This document shows positions 55,441 to 64,000 of a DNA stretch of 64,000 nucleotides, piece after piece. The DNA is from Mixta calida (GTDB lineage: Bacteria; Pseudomonadota; Gammaproteobacteria; Enterobacterales; Enterobacteriaceae). Under the pieces are notes generated by a model. It saw only the letters and a list, made by a program, of their open reading frames with translations. It made no database searches and was not told the DNA's origin. The DNA lies in the NCBI RefSeq assembly GCF_002953215.1, contig NZ_CP026378.1, positions 434,001 to 498,000 of the forward strand, written 5' to 3'. The translations under genes were made by a program, and so were the position numbers. The stretch's first letter is position 1. Every line of letters starts with the position of its first letter.

Positions 55441-55809
55441 ATGTGGCTTATCGATCGGCTTGCCGAACAACATATCCGTGAAGCGCAGGAAAAAGGCGAG
55501 CTAACAGACTTGCCCGGTGAAGGCGCGCCGCTGGTTCTGGATGATGACAGTCACGTTCCCCCTGAACTGCGCGCAGGTTACCGTCTGTTAAAAAATGCTG
55601 GCTACCTGCCCCCGGAGCTGGGGTTACGTCGTGAGGCATTGGAAATAAACGATCTTCTACAGGGGTTGGATCTGGAAGATAGTGCGCGTGAGGGCTATGC
55701 CAAACGCCTGCGACTTTTAGAAATAAAGCTCAAACAGGCGGGTATGAGTACGGATTTTCTTTCCGGGGCGTATCATGCAGCCATCAGACAACGTCTTGAG
55801 GATAAATAA
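55441..55809 (+). CDS. yhdN: DUF1992 protein YhdN
   Basis: This 122-residue protein matches YhdN, including LVLDDDSHVPPELRAGYRLLKNAGYLPPELG near residue 30-60. DUF1992 (DnaJ-homologue subfamily C member 28-like) has no known function. AGGAGCA lies six bases before the ATG. In E. coli zntR follows; here the next gene is arfA after 144 bases, so zntR is missing. Confidence 0.92.
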   Translation: MWLIDRLAEQHIREAQEKGELTDLPGEGAPLVLDDDSHVPPELRAGYRLLKNAGYLPPELGLRREALEINDLLQGLDLEDSAREGYAKRLRLLEIKLKQAGMSTDFLSGAYHAAIRQRLEDK

Positions 55810-55953
55810 ATGATGTTTCGTCGGAGATTCTAAGGGTCGCGAGGGTGATTTACGCTGTATCAGAAAGTGAGCGGGACAAAATAGATGTACATTATCTTGA
55901 ATTTAAGCCAAAGACATTCTATATACATAACCGACATTTAACGAGGAGATATC

Positions 55954-56235
55954 ATGTCAGTTTACCAGCATAAAAAAGGCAAGATTAAAGACAACGCCGT
56001 TGAAGCGCTGCTTCACGATCCGTTATTTAAAATGCGCGTTGAAGTGAATGTCAAAGGAAAGGGTAGCTATCGACGTAAAGATAAACACAACAAAAAAGCG
56101 GGCTGGGAGGCCAGTGGTAAAGCGAACTTTACCACTGGCCTTCTGCTTAATGACAGGGCGATCGAGACTCATTCTACAGTCGCGCAATGGCATTCTATTG
56201 CTGGCAGCATTACACCTTATTACTTTGTTGTTTAA
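55954..56235 (+). CDS. arfA: Alternative ribosome-rescue factor A
   Basis: The ORF encodes up to 93 residues, starting [24 protein letters not shown], the ArfA signature, then the basic [23 protein letters not shown]. ArfA recruits RF2 to release ribosomes stalled on non-stop mRNA when tmRNA fails. The E. coli ORF is about 72 codons and its mRNA is cut by RNase III at an internal hairpin, so the normal product lacks the C-terminus. Here a 15-bp hairpin covers codons 52-63, so the active protein is probably about 55 residues. The ORF end overlaps mscL by 26 bases. Confidence 0.9.
   Translation: MSVYQHKKGKIKDNAVEALLHDPLFKMRVEVNVKGKGSYRRKDKHNKKAGWEASGKANFTTGLLLNDRAIETHSTVAQWHSIAGSITPYYFVV
56108..56141 (+). 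promoter_or_regulatory. Perfect 15-bp hairpin inside arfA
   Basis: AGGCCAGTGGTAAAG at 56108-56122 pairs exactly with CTTTACCACTGGCCT at 56127-56141 around CGAA. It is the expected site of RNase III cleavage or transcript end that makes arfA mRNA non-stop and so subject to tmRNA control. Confidence 0.8.
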
Positions 56236-56620
56236 GCAAATCACGGATTTCCGTTAACAAGGTCTCTTCTGCACTGGGTTTAGCCGCTGGTTTTTCAACT
56301 TCTTTCTTCTTGTGCAGTTTATTCATCAGTTTAATCGCGATGAAAATAGCAAAGGCGATGATGATGAAGTCGAAAATATTCTGCAGAAAGATACCGTATT
56401 CCATTACTACCGGCGGTGTTTCTCCCTGCGCTGGTTTAAGCACCCATTTAAATTGTTTAAAGTCCACTCCGCCAATCAGCAGTCCCAATGGCGGCATAAT
56501 GATGTTTGCAACCAGCGATGAGACGATTTTGCCGAAGGCTGCGCCAATGATCACACCAACGGCGAGATCCACCACATTGCCACGCATAGCAAAATCACGG
56601 AATTCTTTGAAAAAACTCAT
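56210..56620 (-). CDS. mscL: Large-conductance mechanosensitive channel
   Basis: This 136-residue protein has two membrane helices ([36 protein letters not shown] from residue 16, then [21 protein letters not shown]) and an amphipathic N-terminal helix. It forms the pentameric pore that opens under membrane tension to release solutes in osmotic downshock. The C-terminal coding end overlaps arfA, as neighbours in E. coli are also convergent. Confidence 0.97.
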   Translation of the reverse strand: MSFFKEFRDFAMRGNVVDLAVGVIIGAAFGKIVSSLVANIIMPPLGLLIGGVDFKQFKWVLKPAQGETPPVVMEYGIFLQNIFDFIIIAFAIFIAIKLMNKLHKKKEVEKPAAKPSAEETLLTEIRDLLKQQSNKV

Positions 56621-56723
56621 AAACAGCTCCTTTCTCTTGCCAAAGCATAAATTCTAACAAACGAATCACACTTTGCCATGGGCAATTGACGAAGCGCTGA
56701 ATTATCACACTGCGAAAACGGGT

Positions 56724-56747
56724 GAACAGCAGGCAGAGCTGCTGTTC
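56724..56747 (-). terminator. Possible terminator hairpin after trkA
   Basis: A perfect 9-bp stem (GAACAGCAG with CTGCTGTTC, 6-base loop) lies seven bases past the trkA stop, followed on the minus strand by ACCCGTTTTC. The T-run is short. Confidence 0.45.
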
Positions 56748-56753
56748 GTTCAA

Positions 56754-58130
56754 TTACAGAAAGAAAGGGCTTGGCTGGAAAAGCCGTTCAACATCAGGTA
56801 CGTATTTTTTATCGGTAAGAAACATGATGACATGGTCGCCCTGTTCGATACGCAAATTGTTATTAGCGATCATGACATCATCACCGCGCACTATCGCACC
56901 AATAATGGTACCGGGTGGCAGTTTGATATCTTCAACCAGGCGGCCGACAACGCGTGAGGTTGTTTCGTCACCATGAGCAATCGCTTCGATCGCTTCGGCG
57001 ACGCCGCGGCGTAAAGAGGAGACGCTGACAATATCTGCTTTGCGCACATGGCCCAACAGTGCGGAAATCGTAGCCTGCTGCGGAGAGATCGCAATATCGA
57101 TTACGCTGCCCTGCACCAGATCGACATAGGCGCGCCGCTGGATCAGCACCATGACTTTTTTGGCGCCCATTTTTTTAGCCAGCATCGCCGACATAATATT
57201 CGCTTCATCGTCGTTGGTAACGGCGATAAAAAGATCGACCTGATCGATATGCTCTTCGGCCAGCAGCTCCTGATCCGAGGCGTCGCCATAAAAGACGATG
57301 GTATCCTGCAACCGCTCCGCCAGTTCCGCCGCGCGCTGCTGACTGCGTTCGATCAATTTTACGCTGTAATTTTTTTCCAACCGTTGCGCGAGGCCATAGC
57401 CGATATTGCCTCCGCCGACCAGCATAATGCGCTTATAGGGTTTTTCAAGGCGCTGCATCTCGCTCATTACCGCACGAATATGCTGGCTGGCTGCGATGAA
57501 GAAAACTTCATCGCCCGCTTCGACAATGGTTGATCCCTGAGGGCGAATAGGGCGATCCTGGCGGAAAATCGCAGCGACGCGGGTATCGATGTGCGGCATA
57601 TGCTCGCGCATTATCGACAACGCGTTGCCGATAAGCGGGCCGCCATAATAGGCTTTGACCACCGCCAGGCTAACTTTACCTTCGGCAAAGTTGACCACCT
57701 GCAGCGCGCCAGGATATTCAATCAGGCGGTAGATATTGTCTATGACCAGCTGTTCTGGCGAGATTAGATGATCGATCGGCACCGCTTCCGGGATAAACAG
57801 CTTTTCTGCATCGCGTATGTAATCTGCAGCCCGAATACGCGCGATACGGTTAGGCGTATTGAATAGCGTATAGGCGACCTGACAGGCGATCATGTTGGTT
57901 TCGTCGGAACTGGTTACGGCAACCAGCATATCCGCATCCTGCGCTCCCGCTTCGCGCAGGATGCGTGGATGAGAACCATGTCCCTGCACAACGCGCAGAT
58001 CAAATTTATCCTGCAGCTGGCGCAGACGCGTCGCATCCGTATCCACTACGGTGATATCGTTATTTTCGCCAACCAGGTTTTCAGCCAGCGTGCCGCCAAC
58101 CTGACCGGCTCCGAGAATGATTATCTTCAT
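56754..58130 (-). CDS. trkA: Trk potassium uptake, NAD-binding regulatory subunit TrkA
   Basis: This 458-residue cytoplasmic protein has two RCK units. Each begins with a nucleotide-binding Rossmann motif: [16 protein letters not shown] at residue 3 and [17 protein letters not shown] near residue 235, and each is followed by a TrkA-C lobe. It gates TrkH/TrkG for K+ uptake. It is downstream of rsmB on the same strand, as in E. coli. Confidence 0.98.
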   Translation of the reverse strand: MKIIILGAGQVGGTLAENLVGENNDITVVDTDATRLRQLQDKFDLRVVQGHGSHPRILREAGAQDADMLVAVTSSDETNMIACQVAYTLFNTPNRIARIRAADYIRDAEKLFIPEAVPIDHLISPEQLVIDNIYRLIEYPGALQVVNFAEGKVSLAVVKAYYGGPLIGNALSIMREHMPHIDTRVAAIFRQDRPIRPQGSTIVEAGDEVFFIAASQHIRAVMSEMQRLEKPYKRIMLVGGGNIGYGLAQRLEKNYSVKLIERSQQRAAELAERLQDTIVFYGDASDQELLAEEHIDQVDLFIAVTNDDEANIMSAMLAKKMGAKKVMVLIQRRAYVDLVQGSVIDIAISPQQATISALLGHVRKADIVSVSSLRRGVAEAIEAIAHGDETTSRVVGRLVEDIKLPPGTIIGAIVRGDDVMIANNNLRIEQGDHVIMFLTDKKYVPDVERLFQPSPFFL

Positions 58131-58169
58131 CGTTGTTTCAACTTATGGGTTGTCGCAGCGCATGCCACA

Positions 58170-59459
58170 TTATTTTTTTATTAGCTTAGCGTAAAAGAAT
58201 CCATCGCCGCCCTGAGGGTGCGGAAAACTCTGCAATCCGGCATACGGGCCTTCCGACAAAGGAATATGTTCGGCGTCGGCGTGACGTTCAAGAAACTGCT
58301 CAATCTGAATATGGTTCTCTTCCGGCAGTACCGAGCAGGTCGCGTAAACCAACGTACCGCCGGGCTTCAGATGAGGCCAGACAGCATCCAGAATTTCACG
58401 CTGTAGCGCTGCTAATTCCGGGATATCGCGATCGCGTCGCAGCCATTTGATATCAGGGTGGCGGCGGATCACGCCAGTCGCGGAGCAGGGGGCATCCAGC
58501 AGAATGCGATCGAACTGCACATCGTCGCACCACTGCTGTGGAAAACGGCCATCGCCCTGCTTGACGTCCGCCTGCATATTCAGGCGCTGCAAATTCTCAT
58601 ATACGCGTTTCAGACGCTGCGCATCCACATCGACCGCCATTACGCTGGCTTCAGGCGCGGCCTCAAGTATATGGGTGGTTTTGCCGCCGGGCGCGGCGCA
58701 CAGATCAAGAATATACTCTCCGTTTTGCGGCTCAAGGTAGGTGACACATCCCTGAGCCGAGGCGTCCTGTACGGTAACCCATCCGCGATCGAAGCCGGGC
58801 AGCTGTCCTACCGCCGTCGGGTTTTCCAGCATTAACGCATCAGGATAGAGAGGATGCGGCGTTGCGTTATTGCCGCTCTCCTGTAACAGCGCCAGCCACT
58901 GCTCACGCGTATGGTGCTGACGATTCACGCGCAGCCACATTGGCGGCCGCTGATTATTTGCCTCAACGATGTGTTGCCACTGTTCAGGCCATGCCAGCTG
59001 CAAACGCTTTAACAGCCAGGCTGGATGCAGAAACCGCTGTGGGCCCGCTTCCAGTTCCGGCAGTAAAGTTTCCTGCTGACGCTGGAACTGGCGCAGAACG
59101 CCATTAATCAAACCTTTTAACTGCTGGCGCTTTAAAACGGCTGCGCCTTCTACCGTCTCAGCCAAAGCGGCATGAGGAGGAATACGCGTATAGATCAACT
59201 GATAAAGGCCGACCATAATCAGGAAATGCAGCGTACGCTGCTTGCCGGTTAAAGGGCGCGACATCAGCTGTTGGATCGCGGTTTCCAGCAGCGGCAAAGT
59301 ACGTAAAACGCCGAAGCAGATCTCCTGCAATAGTGCGCTGTCTTTATCAGAAAGATTTTTTTGCGCCGCCGGCAGCAGATTACTTAGCGACTGTCCCTGT
59401 TCTACCACTCGCTCAAGGGTCTGTGCCGCGAGGCTGCGGAGATTGATCGTTTTTTTCAT
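58170..59459 (-). CDS. rsmB: 16S rRNA m5C967 methyltransferase
   Basis: This 429-residue enzyme has an N-terminal NusB-like RNA-binding part (residues 1-140) and a SAM-dependent catalytic part: [16 protein letters not shown] for SAM, the two active cysteines in [16 protein letters not shown] and [16 protein letters not shown]. It methylates C967 of 16S rRNA. A hairpin lies between it and fmt, 48 bases away. Confidence 0.97.
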   Translation of the reverse strand: MKKTINLRSLAAQTLERVVEQGQSLSNLLPAAQKNLSDKDSALLQEICFGVLRTLPLLETAIQQLMSRPLTGKQRTLHFLIMVGLYQLIYTRIPPHAALAETVEGAAVLKRQQLKGLINGVLRQFQRQQETLLPELEAGPQRFLHPAWLLKRLQLAWPEQWQHIVEANNQRPPMWLRVNRQHHTREQWLALLQESGNNATPHPLYPDALMLENPTAVGQLPGFDRGWVTVQDASAQGCVTYLEPQNGEYILDLCAAPGGKTTHILEAAPEASVMAVDVDAQRLKRVYENLQRLNMQADVKQGDGRFPQQWCDDVQFDRILLDAPCSATGVIRRHPDIKWLRRDRDIPELAALQREILDAVWPHLKPGGTLVYATCSVLPEENHIQIEQFLERHADAEHIPLSEGPYAGLQSFPHPQGGDGFFYAKLIKK

Positions 59460-59478
59460 AGTTGAATCATCAATAAAT

Positions 59479-59504
59479 CAAGCCCGGCGTAATAACCGGG
59501 CTTG
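59479..59504 (-). other. Hairpin in the fmt-rsmB gap
   Basis: CAAGCCCGG (59479-59487) pairs exactly with CCGGGCTTG (59496-59504) around an 8-base loop. On the minus strand GATTTATTG follows, so termination would be partial. Confidence 0.5.
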
Positions 59505-59507
59505 GGA

Positions 59508-60455
59508 TCAGGCGAGGCGAGTACCGGGCGTAAACCACTCGCGGCGTGAGTTCAGAATATCCTGGGCCGACATCACTTTTTTGCCGGCGGGCTGTAGCAT
59601 CTGGATATTGAGGATGCCTTCCGCAGTGGCCACCTGGATGCCATGCTTATCCGCCGCGACAATTTCTCCTGGCGCATAAGCGCCCCGCTGCGGCAGCGCT
59701 TCCGCCTGCCATACTTTGACCGGCTGTTCTTCAATGCTGAAGTAGCTCACCGGCCAGGGATTGAAGGCGCGAATGCAGCGTTCAAGTTGAACCGCAGAAA
59801 GGGACCAGTCGAGACGCGCTTCTTCTTTACTCAGCTTTTCGGCATAGGTAGCGATGGCGTCATCCTGCACCTGAGGTTTAATACTGCCCTTACTTAATCC
59901 GGTAAGCGTCGTCAGCAGGCCTTGCGGCCCCAACGCAGCCAGTTTGTCGTACAGAGTAGCGCTGGTATCTGCCGCAGTGATAGGGCAGGTAAGTTTCAAC
60001 AACATGGCGCCGGTATCAAGACCCGCATCCATCTGCATGATGGTTACGCCAGTTTCGTTGTCGCCAGCCCACAGCGAGCGCTGGATAGGTGCTGCGCCGC
60101 GCCAGCGTGGAAGCAATGAGCCATGAACATTAATACAGCCCAGACGAGGCATATCCAGCACCGCCTGTGGCAGAATCAGGCCGTAAGCCACTACCACCAT
60201 CACGTCAGCCTGCAGATCGGCTACTAACTGTTGGCTTTCCGCCGGACGCAGCGATTTGGGCTGAAATACGGGCAGGTTATGCTGCTGTGCAAGTACCTTT
60301 ACCGGACTGGGCGTTAGTTTATTACCGCGGCCGGCAGGACGATCGGGCTGAGTGAATACGCCAACTACCTGATGCTCAGACGACAACAGCGCGTCAAGAT
60401 GACGCGCTGCAAAGTCAGGAGTGCCGGCAAAAATAATCTTCAGAGAATCGGACAC
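59508..60455 (-). CDS. fmt: Methionyl-tRNA formyltransferase
   Basis: This 315-residue enzyme formylates initiator Met-tRNA using 10-formyl-tetrahydrofolate. The N-terminal catalytic domain carries the Asn-His-Asp site: [17 protein letters not shown] and [11 protein letters not shown]; the C-terminal OB-like domain binds tRNA. It follows def by 15 bases, as the enzymes act in sequence. Confidence 0.98.
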   Translation of the reverse strand: MSDSLKIIFAGTPDFAARHLDALLSSEHQVVGVFTQPDRPAGRGNKLTPSPVKVLAQQHNLPVFQPKSLRPAESQQLVADLQADVMVVVAYGLILPQAVLDMPRLGCINVHGSLLPRWRGAAPIQRSLWAGDNETGVTIMQMDAGLDTGAMLLKLTCPITAADTSATLYDKLAALGPQGLLTTLTGLSKGSIKPQVQDDAIATYAEKLSKEEARLDWSLSAVQLERCIRAFNPWPVSYFSIEEQPVKVWQAEALPQRGAYAPGEIVAADKHGIQVATAEGILNIQMLQPAGKKVMSAQDILNSRREWFTPGTRLA

Positions 60456-60470
60456 GCTATTCCTTAACTA

Positions 60471-60983
60471 TCAGGAAGCACGCGCATTAAGGCGGGCTAG
60501 TTTTTCCAGTTTTTGACGAATACGCTGGCGCTTTAACGGAGAGAGATAATCGATAAACAGTTTGCCGACCAGGTGATCCATTTCATGCTGAATACAGATC
60601 GCCAGGAGCCCATCGGCCTCCAGTTCGAAAGGTTTCCCTTCACGATCCAATGCGCGAACTTTTACACGTTCAGAACGGGGTACCAGCGCTCGCTGTTCAG
60701 GGATAGACAGGCAGCCTTCTTCAATCCCGGTTTCACCGCTCTCTTCCAGCAGTTCAGGGTTGATCAGCACCAAACGCTCATCACGGTTTTCTGAGACATC
60801 GATAACGATGATGCGCTGGTGAATATCTACTTGCGTAGCAGCCAGGCCGATGCCTTCTTCGGCATACATCGTTTCGAACATATCATCTACGATGCGCTGA
60901 ATATCCGCATTCACTTCCGCTACCGGCTGCGCGACGATGCGAAGGCGATCGTCGGGATAATGTAATACTTGCAAAACTGACAT
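60471..60983 (-). CDS. def: Peptide deformylase
   Basis: This 170-residue metalloprotease has the three family motifs: [19 protein letters not shown] (metal-binding Cys) and [10 protein letters not shown] (metal-binding His residues and catalytic Glu). It removes the formyl group from nascent chains. It is divergent from dprA across 127 bases, and starts [18 protein letters not shown]. Confidence 0.98.
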   Translation of the reverse strand: MSVLQVLHYPDDRLRIVAQPVAEVNADIQRIVDDMFETMYAEEGIGLAATQVDIHQRIIVIDVSENRDERLVLINPELLEESGETGIEEGCLSIPEQRALVPRSERVKVRALDREGKPFELEADGLLAICIQHEMDHLVGKLFIDYLSPLKRQRIRQKLEKLARLNARAS

Positions 60984-61110
60984 AACTTTCCAGATCTGTG
61001 TTCAGAGAAGAAACCATCGTTGCCTCTTATTGTAGACATTTCGCACGTTGATTGACAGCATTGCGGGCAAGGGAAAGCGGGGGCTGGCGCACGCTGAAAA
61101 GGAAGATCAA

Positions 61111-62235
61111 ATGACTGCTGCGGAAGTATGGCTGCGCCTGATGGGCGTAAAGGGACTGTGCGGCGACAAAATGCTGCAAGCGGCGCGGACGTTGATTCAC
61201 GGCGCGCATAGCGATCCGCAAGGGGGTGCCGCCGCAGGACTCGATTCTGCTCAGATTCAGGCTTTTCAAACGATCCCGCATGAGCGGATTGAGCAGGCTT
61301 TGCGTTGGCTTGAACTACCGGGACACTATTTAGTGACGGCCGACGATCCTCTGTATCCGCCGCAGCTAAGAGACATCGCGCGTTACCCGGCGGCAATAAT
61401 GGTTTACGGCGATCCCCATCTGCTGTCGACTTCGCAGCTTGCCGTGATCGGAAGCCGCAACGCCTCCCATTATGGACGTCAGTGGGGAGATTACTTTGCT
61501 CAGCATCTCGCCTTAAGCGGCCTCACCATTACCAGCGGGCTGGCGCGCGGCATTGATGCGGTGGCACATCGGGGAGCGCTGGCGGTAAAAGGCAAAACGA
61601 TCGCGGTGTTGGGCAGCGGTCTGAGCCAGCTTTATCCGACTAATCACAAGCGGCTCGCAGAAGAGATTGTTGCCGCCGGCGGCGCGCTGGTTTCGGAATT
61701 CCCTCTCTATACCTTGCCTTATCCTCATAATTTCCCACGACGCAATCGCATTATTAGCGGACTTAGCCTGGGTGTGCTGGTAGTGGAAGCGTCTTTACGA
61801 AGCGGATCGCTGGTGACGGCGCGCTACGCACTGGAGCAGAACCGGGATGTTTACGCCTTGCCGGGGCCGCTGGGCAGCCCCGATAGCGAGGGCGGACACT
61901 GGCTAATCCAGCAGGGCGCGTTGTTGGTGGCTCATCCGAATAATATCCTTGAGCAGCTCAACAGTTCGCTGTATTGGCTACCGCTTTCTGCACAGAATGG
62001 AATTAATTCTTCAGACAATGCTGATGCTCCATTGCCATTTGCCGACGTGTTGGCTAACGTAGGAGATGAGGTTACACCTGTTGACGTCGTCGCTGAACGT
62101 GCCGGCCAACCTGTGCCAGCCATCATAGCTAAGCTGCTTGAGCTGGAGTTAGCAGGGTGGATCGCAGCTGTACCCGGCGGCTATGTCCGATTGAGGAGGG
62201 CAGGCCATGTTCGACGTACTAATGTACTTGTTTGA
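61111..62235 (+). CDS. dprA: DNA processing protein DprA
   Basis: This 374-residue protein has a helical N-terminal part, a Rossmann DprA domain ([62 protein letters not shown]) and a C-terminal winged helix. It loads RecA on incoming single-stranded DNA in transformation. ATG 61111 with AAGGAAG five bases upstream is preferred to the ATG at 61048. The stop lies inside smg. Confidence 0.95.
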   Translation: MTAAEVWLRLMGVKGLCGDKMLQAARTLIHGAHSDPQGGAAAGLDSAQIQAFQTIPHERIEQALRWLELPGHYLVTADDPLYPPQLRDIARYPAAIMVYGDPHLLSTSQLAVIGSRNASHYGRQWGDYFAQHLALSGLTITSGLARGIDAVAHRGALAVKGKTIAVLGSGLSQLYPTNHKRLAEEIVAAGGALVSEFPLYTLPYPHNFPRRNRIISGLSLGVLVVEASLRSGSLVTARYALEQNRDVYALPGPLGSPDSEGGHWLIQQGALLVAHPNNILEQLNSSLYWLPLSAQNGINSSDNADAPLPFADVLANVGDEVTPVDVVAERAGQPVPAIIAKLLELELAGWIAAVPGGYVRLRRAGHVRRTNVLV

Positions 62236-62680
62236 AACTTATATCCACAGCGAAGCAGAAATGCGCGTTGATCAGGATAAACTGACGGATGATCTGGCTG
62301 ATGCCGGGTTCCATCGTGATGATATTTATAATGCGTTGAACTGGTTGGAAAAATTAGCAGACTATCAAGACGGCCTCGTTGCTCCGATACTGTTAACCAC
62401 CGATCCGCTCTCGATGCGTATTTATACAGAGCAAGAATGTCAGCGTCTTGATGCCAGCTGCCGCGGATTCATTCTGTTCCTTGAGCAAATCCAGGTATTG
62501 AATCTGGAAACGCGTGAAATGGTTATTGAACGGGTTATGGCTCTGGATACGCTTGAATTCGATCTGGAAGATCTCAAATGGGTCGTGCTAATGGTGCTGT
62601 TCAACATCCCAGGATGTGAAAACGCCTATCAGCAGATGGAAGAGCTACTTTTCGACGTCAATGAAGGAATATTGCACTGA
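62207..62680 (+). CDS. smg: Smg family protein (DUF494)
   Basis: This 157-residue protein matches Smg, starting [30 protein letters not shown]. It is acidic and helical, and its function is not known. It starts 29 bases before the dprA stop, as in E. coli, which implies coupled translation. The winged-helix-like middle part is my reading, not a proven fold. Confidence 0.95.
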   Translation: MFDVLMYLFETYIHSEAEMRVDQDKLTDDLADAGFHRDDIYNALNWLEKLADYQDGLVAPILLTTDPLSMRIYTEQECQRLDASCRGFILFLEQIQVLNLETREMVIERVMALDTLEFDLEDLKWVVLMVLFNIPGCENAYQQMEELLFDVNEGILH

Positions 62681-62704
62681 GTTATTTAACAGTGACATAT
62701 CGCA

Positions 62705-63259
62705 ATGAGTAAACCAGCACTTTTCACAGTGCGAAAACATGAATCCTGCCCCACCTGTGGGGCAGATCTCGTTATTCGCTCCGGGAAGCACGGTCCTTTT
62801 CTTGGTTGTTCGCATTATCCAGAGTGTGATTATATTCGTCCGCTGAAAAACCAATCGGATGGGCATATCATTAAAGTCCTGGAAGGACAGCAATGTCCGC
62901 GCTGTCAGGCCGATCTGGTATTACGCCAGGGGCGGTACGGCATGTTTATCGGCTGTAGCCGATATCCTGAATGCGACCACACAGAAATGATCGATCGTCC
63001 GGATGAAACCAGCATTAGCTGTCCGCAGTGTCAGCAAGGACACCTGGTCCAGCGCCGTTCACGTTTCGGCAAAACCTTTCACGCCTGCGATCGCTATCCA
63101 GATTGCCAGTTTGCAGTGAATTTCACGCCAAAAGAGGGAACGTGCGCCTTTTGCCATTTTCCCTTATTAATTGAGAAAAAGACCGCTCACGGTTTAAAAC
63201 GCTTTTGCGCCAGTAAAGCCTGCGGCAAACCCGTTAGTGCAGGAAACAGCAGTGAATAA
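62705..63259 (+). CDS. yrdD: Topoisomerase-I-like zinc-finger protein YrdD
   Basis: This 184-residue protein is a row of four C4 zinc ribbons (CPTCG-X-C, CPRCQ, CPQCQ, CAFCH each with a partner CxxxYPEC or CRYPDC pair), like the C-terminal zinc domains of DNA topoisomerase I. No catalytic part is present. Its role is unknown. It overlaps tsaC by eight bases. Confidence 0.93.
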   Translation: MSKPALFTVRKHESCPTCGADLVIRSGKHGPFLGCSHYPECDYIRPLKNQSDGHIIKVLEGQQCPRCQADLVLRQGRYGMFIGCSRYPECDHTEMIDRPDETSISCPQCQQGHLVQRRSRFGKTFHACDRYPDCQFAVNFTPKEGTCAFCHFPLLIEKKTAHGLKRFCASKACGKPVSAGNSSE

Positions 63260-63824
63260 AGAACCTATGCCCGGAAATCTTGATTGGTGCGTTGCACAAC
63301 TTCAGCAGCAAGCTGTGATCGCTTATCCAACCGAAGCAGTATTTGGCCTGGGTTGCGACCCGGATAGTGAACAAGCGGTCATGCAGCTGCTGGCGTTTAA
63401 GCAGCGTCCGGTTGAAAAAGGGCTGATTTTGATCGCTGCGGATTATCAGCAGCTGGAACCTTATATCGCCGACCGGGAACTTTCGGTGGAACAGCGCGAA
63501 AGAATGTTTGCTACCTGGCCAGGCCCGGTCACCTGGGTTTTGCCTGCGCCGTCGCAAACGCCGCGCTGGTTAACGGGGCGTTTTGATTCTTTAGCGGTAC
63601 GCGTTAGCGATCACCCTCTGGTGCAGCAACTCTGCCGGGCATTTGGCAAACCGCTGGTTTCTACCAGCGCTAACCTGAGCGGCCAGCCGCCTTGCCGTAA
63701 CGTTAAGGAAGTACTGCAGCAGTTTGGCGAGCAATTTCCGGTGTTGCAGGGCGAAACTGGCGGTCGTATTAATCCTTCTGAAATTCGCGATATTATCAGC
63801 GGCGACATTATTCGCCAGGGATAA
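63252..63824 (+). CDS. tsaC: Threonylcarbamoyl-AMP synthase TsaC
   Basis: This 190-residue YrdC/Sua5-family protein ([52 protein letters not shown]) makes threonylcarbamoyl-adenylate from Thr, bicarbonate and ATP for t6A37 on tRNAs. I choose GTG 63252 ([13 protein letters not shown]) because AGGA lies seven bases before it and the length then equals E. coli's; a GTG at 63237 and an ATG at 63267 are alternatives. The start lies within yrdD. Confidence 0.94.
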   Translation: MNKEPMPGNLDWCVAQLQQQAVIAYPTEAVFGLGCDPDSEQAVMQLLAFKQRPVEKGLILIAADYQQLEPYIADRELSVEQRERMFATWPGPVTWVLPAPSQTPRWLTGRFDSLAVRVSDHPLVQQLCRAFGKPLVSTSANLSGQPPCRNVKEVLQQFGEQFPVLQGETGGRINPSEIRDIISGDIIRQG

Positions 63825-63827
63825 GCT

Positions 63828-64000
63828 ATGGATAATTTCGTTGTTATCGGCCATCCAATTGCTCACAGCAAATCACCGTTGATTCATCGCTGCTTTGCTG
63901 AGCAAACAGGTATTGAACATCGTTATGGCACGCTATTAGCGCCTCTTGATGGCTTTACCCAATGCGTTCGACATTTTCTGGAGCTGGGAGGGAAAGGCGC
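63828..64000 (+). CDS. aroE: Shikimate 5-dehydrogenase, N-terminal part (partial at window edge)
   Basis: The frame from ATG 63828 runs out of the window after 57 codons. It has [28 protein letters not shown], the shikimate-binding SxS motif. AroE reduces 3-dehydroshikimate with NADPH in aromatic synthesis. It starts three bases after the tsaC stop, as in E. coli. Confidence 0.95.
   Translation, partial: MDNFVVIGHPIAHSKSPLIHRCFAEQTGIEHRYGTLLAPLDGFTQCVRHFLELGGKG

Overview
The window is a chromosomal core segment from a gamma-proteobacterium of the order Enterobacterales. Gene order and protein similarity follow the Escherichia coli rpe-to-aroE block closely (gph-trpS, cysG-nirDB, tsgA, ppiA, yhfG-fic-pabA-argD, yhfK-crp-yhfA, yheUTS, kefGB, slyD-slyX-fkpA, tusDCB, the str, S10, spc and alpha ribosomal operons, then yhdN-arfA-mscL-trkA-rsmB-fmt-def-dprA-smg-yrdD-tsaC-aroE). 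Several differences from E. coli K-12 (no nirC, no zntR, no gsp or chiA genes, codA beside nir, a tau cluster inside the yheT-yheS interval) suggest an Erwiniaceae-type genome (Pantoea, Mixta or Erwinia relatives). That assignment is an inference from memory of gene order and was not tested by a search.

Layout. 1-12.8 kb: end of rpe, gph and trpS; the siroheme and nitrite-reductase genes cysG, nirD and nirB on the minus strand behind an FNR plus NarL/NarP promoter; cytosine deaminase codA; the MFS transporter tsgA; ppiA; then yhfG, fic, pabA and argD. 12.8-18.5 kb: yhfK, crp, yhfA, prkB, yheU and yheT. 18.6-26.1 kb is the main accessory stretch: a LysE-family exporter, a LacI-family regulator, the taurine operon tauABCD and a PdeF-like membrane EAL protein. 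26.3-35 kb: yheS, kefGB, yheV, slyD, slyX, fkpA, yheO and tusDCB. 35-55.3 kb: rpsL-rpsG-fusA-tufA; bfd-bfr and an orphan prepilin peptidase; then the S10, spc and alpha operons with their autoregulatory leaders. 55.4-64 kb: yhdN, arfA, mscL, trkA, rsmB, fmt, def, dprA, smg, yrdD, tsaC and the start of aroE.

How genes work together: CysG makes the siroheme that NirB needs, so both serve NADH-dependent nitrite reduction. YhfG and Fic look like an antitoxin-toxin pair. TauABC import taurine and TauD releases its sulfur as sulfite. KefG is the partner of the KefB potassium channel. TusBCD carry sulfur to tRNA wobble uridine. Bfd helps release iron from Bfr. The large ribosomal block (about 30 ribosomal proteins plus EF-G, EF-Tu, SecY and RNA polymerase alpha) is the growth machinery. 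Def and Fmt are the deformylase and formyltransferase of initiator methionine. ArfA rescues stalled ribosomes.

No tRNA, rRNA, CRISPR array, prophage, IS element or integrase gene was seen. I did not find a wholly new multi-gene system. The most interesting items are a Fic/YhfG pair with an apparently intact AMPylation motif, a LacI-regulator/tau pair sharing a region with an 18-bp perfect palindrome, a PurR-box-like site before tsgA beside codA, a start-codon-containing tandem repeat at yhfK, and a long hairpin inside arfA.
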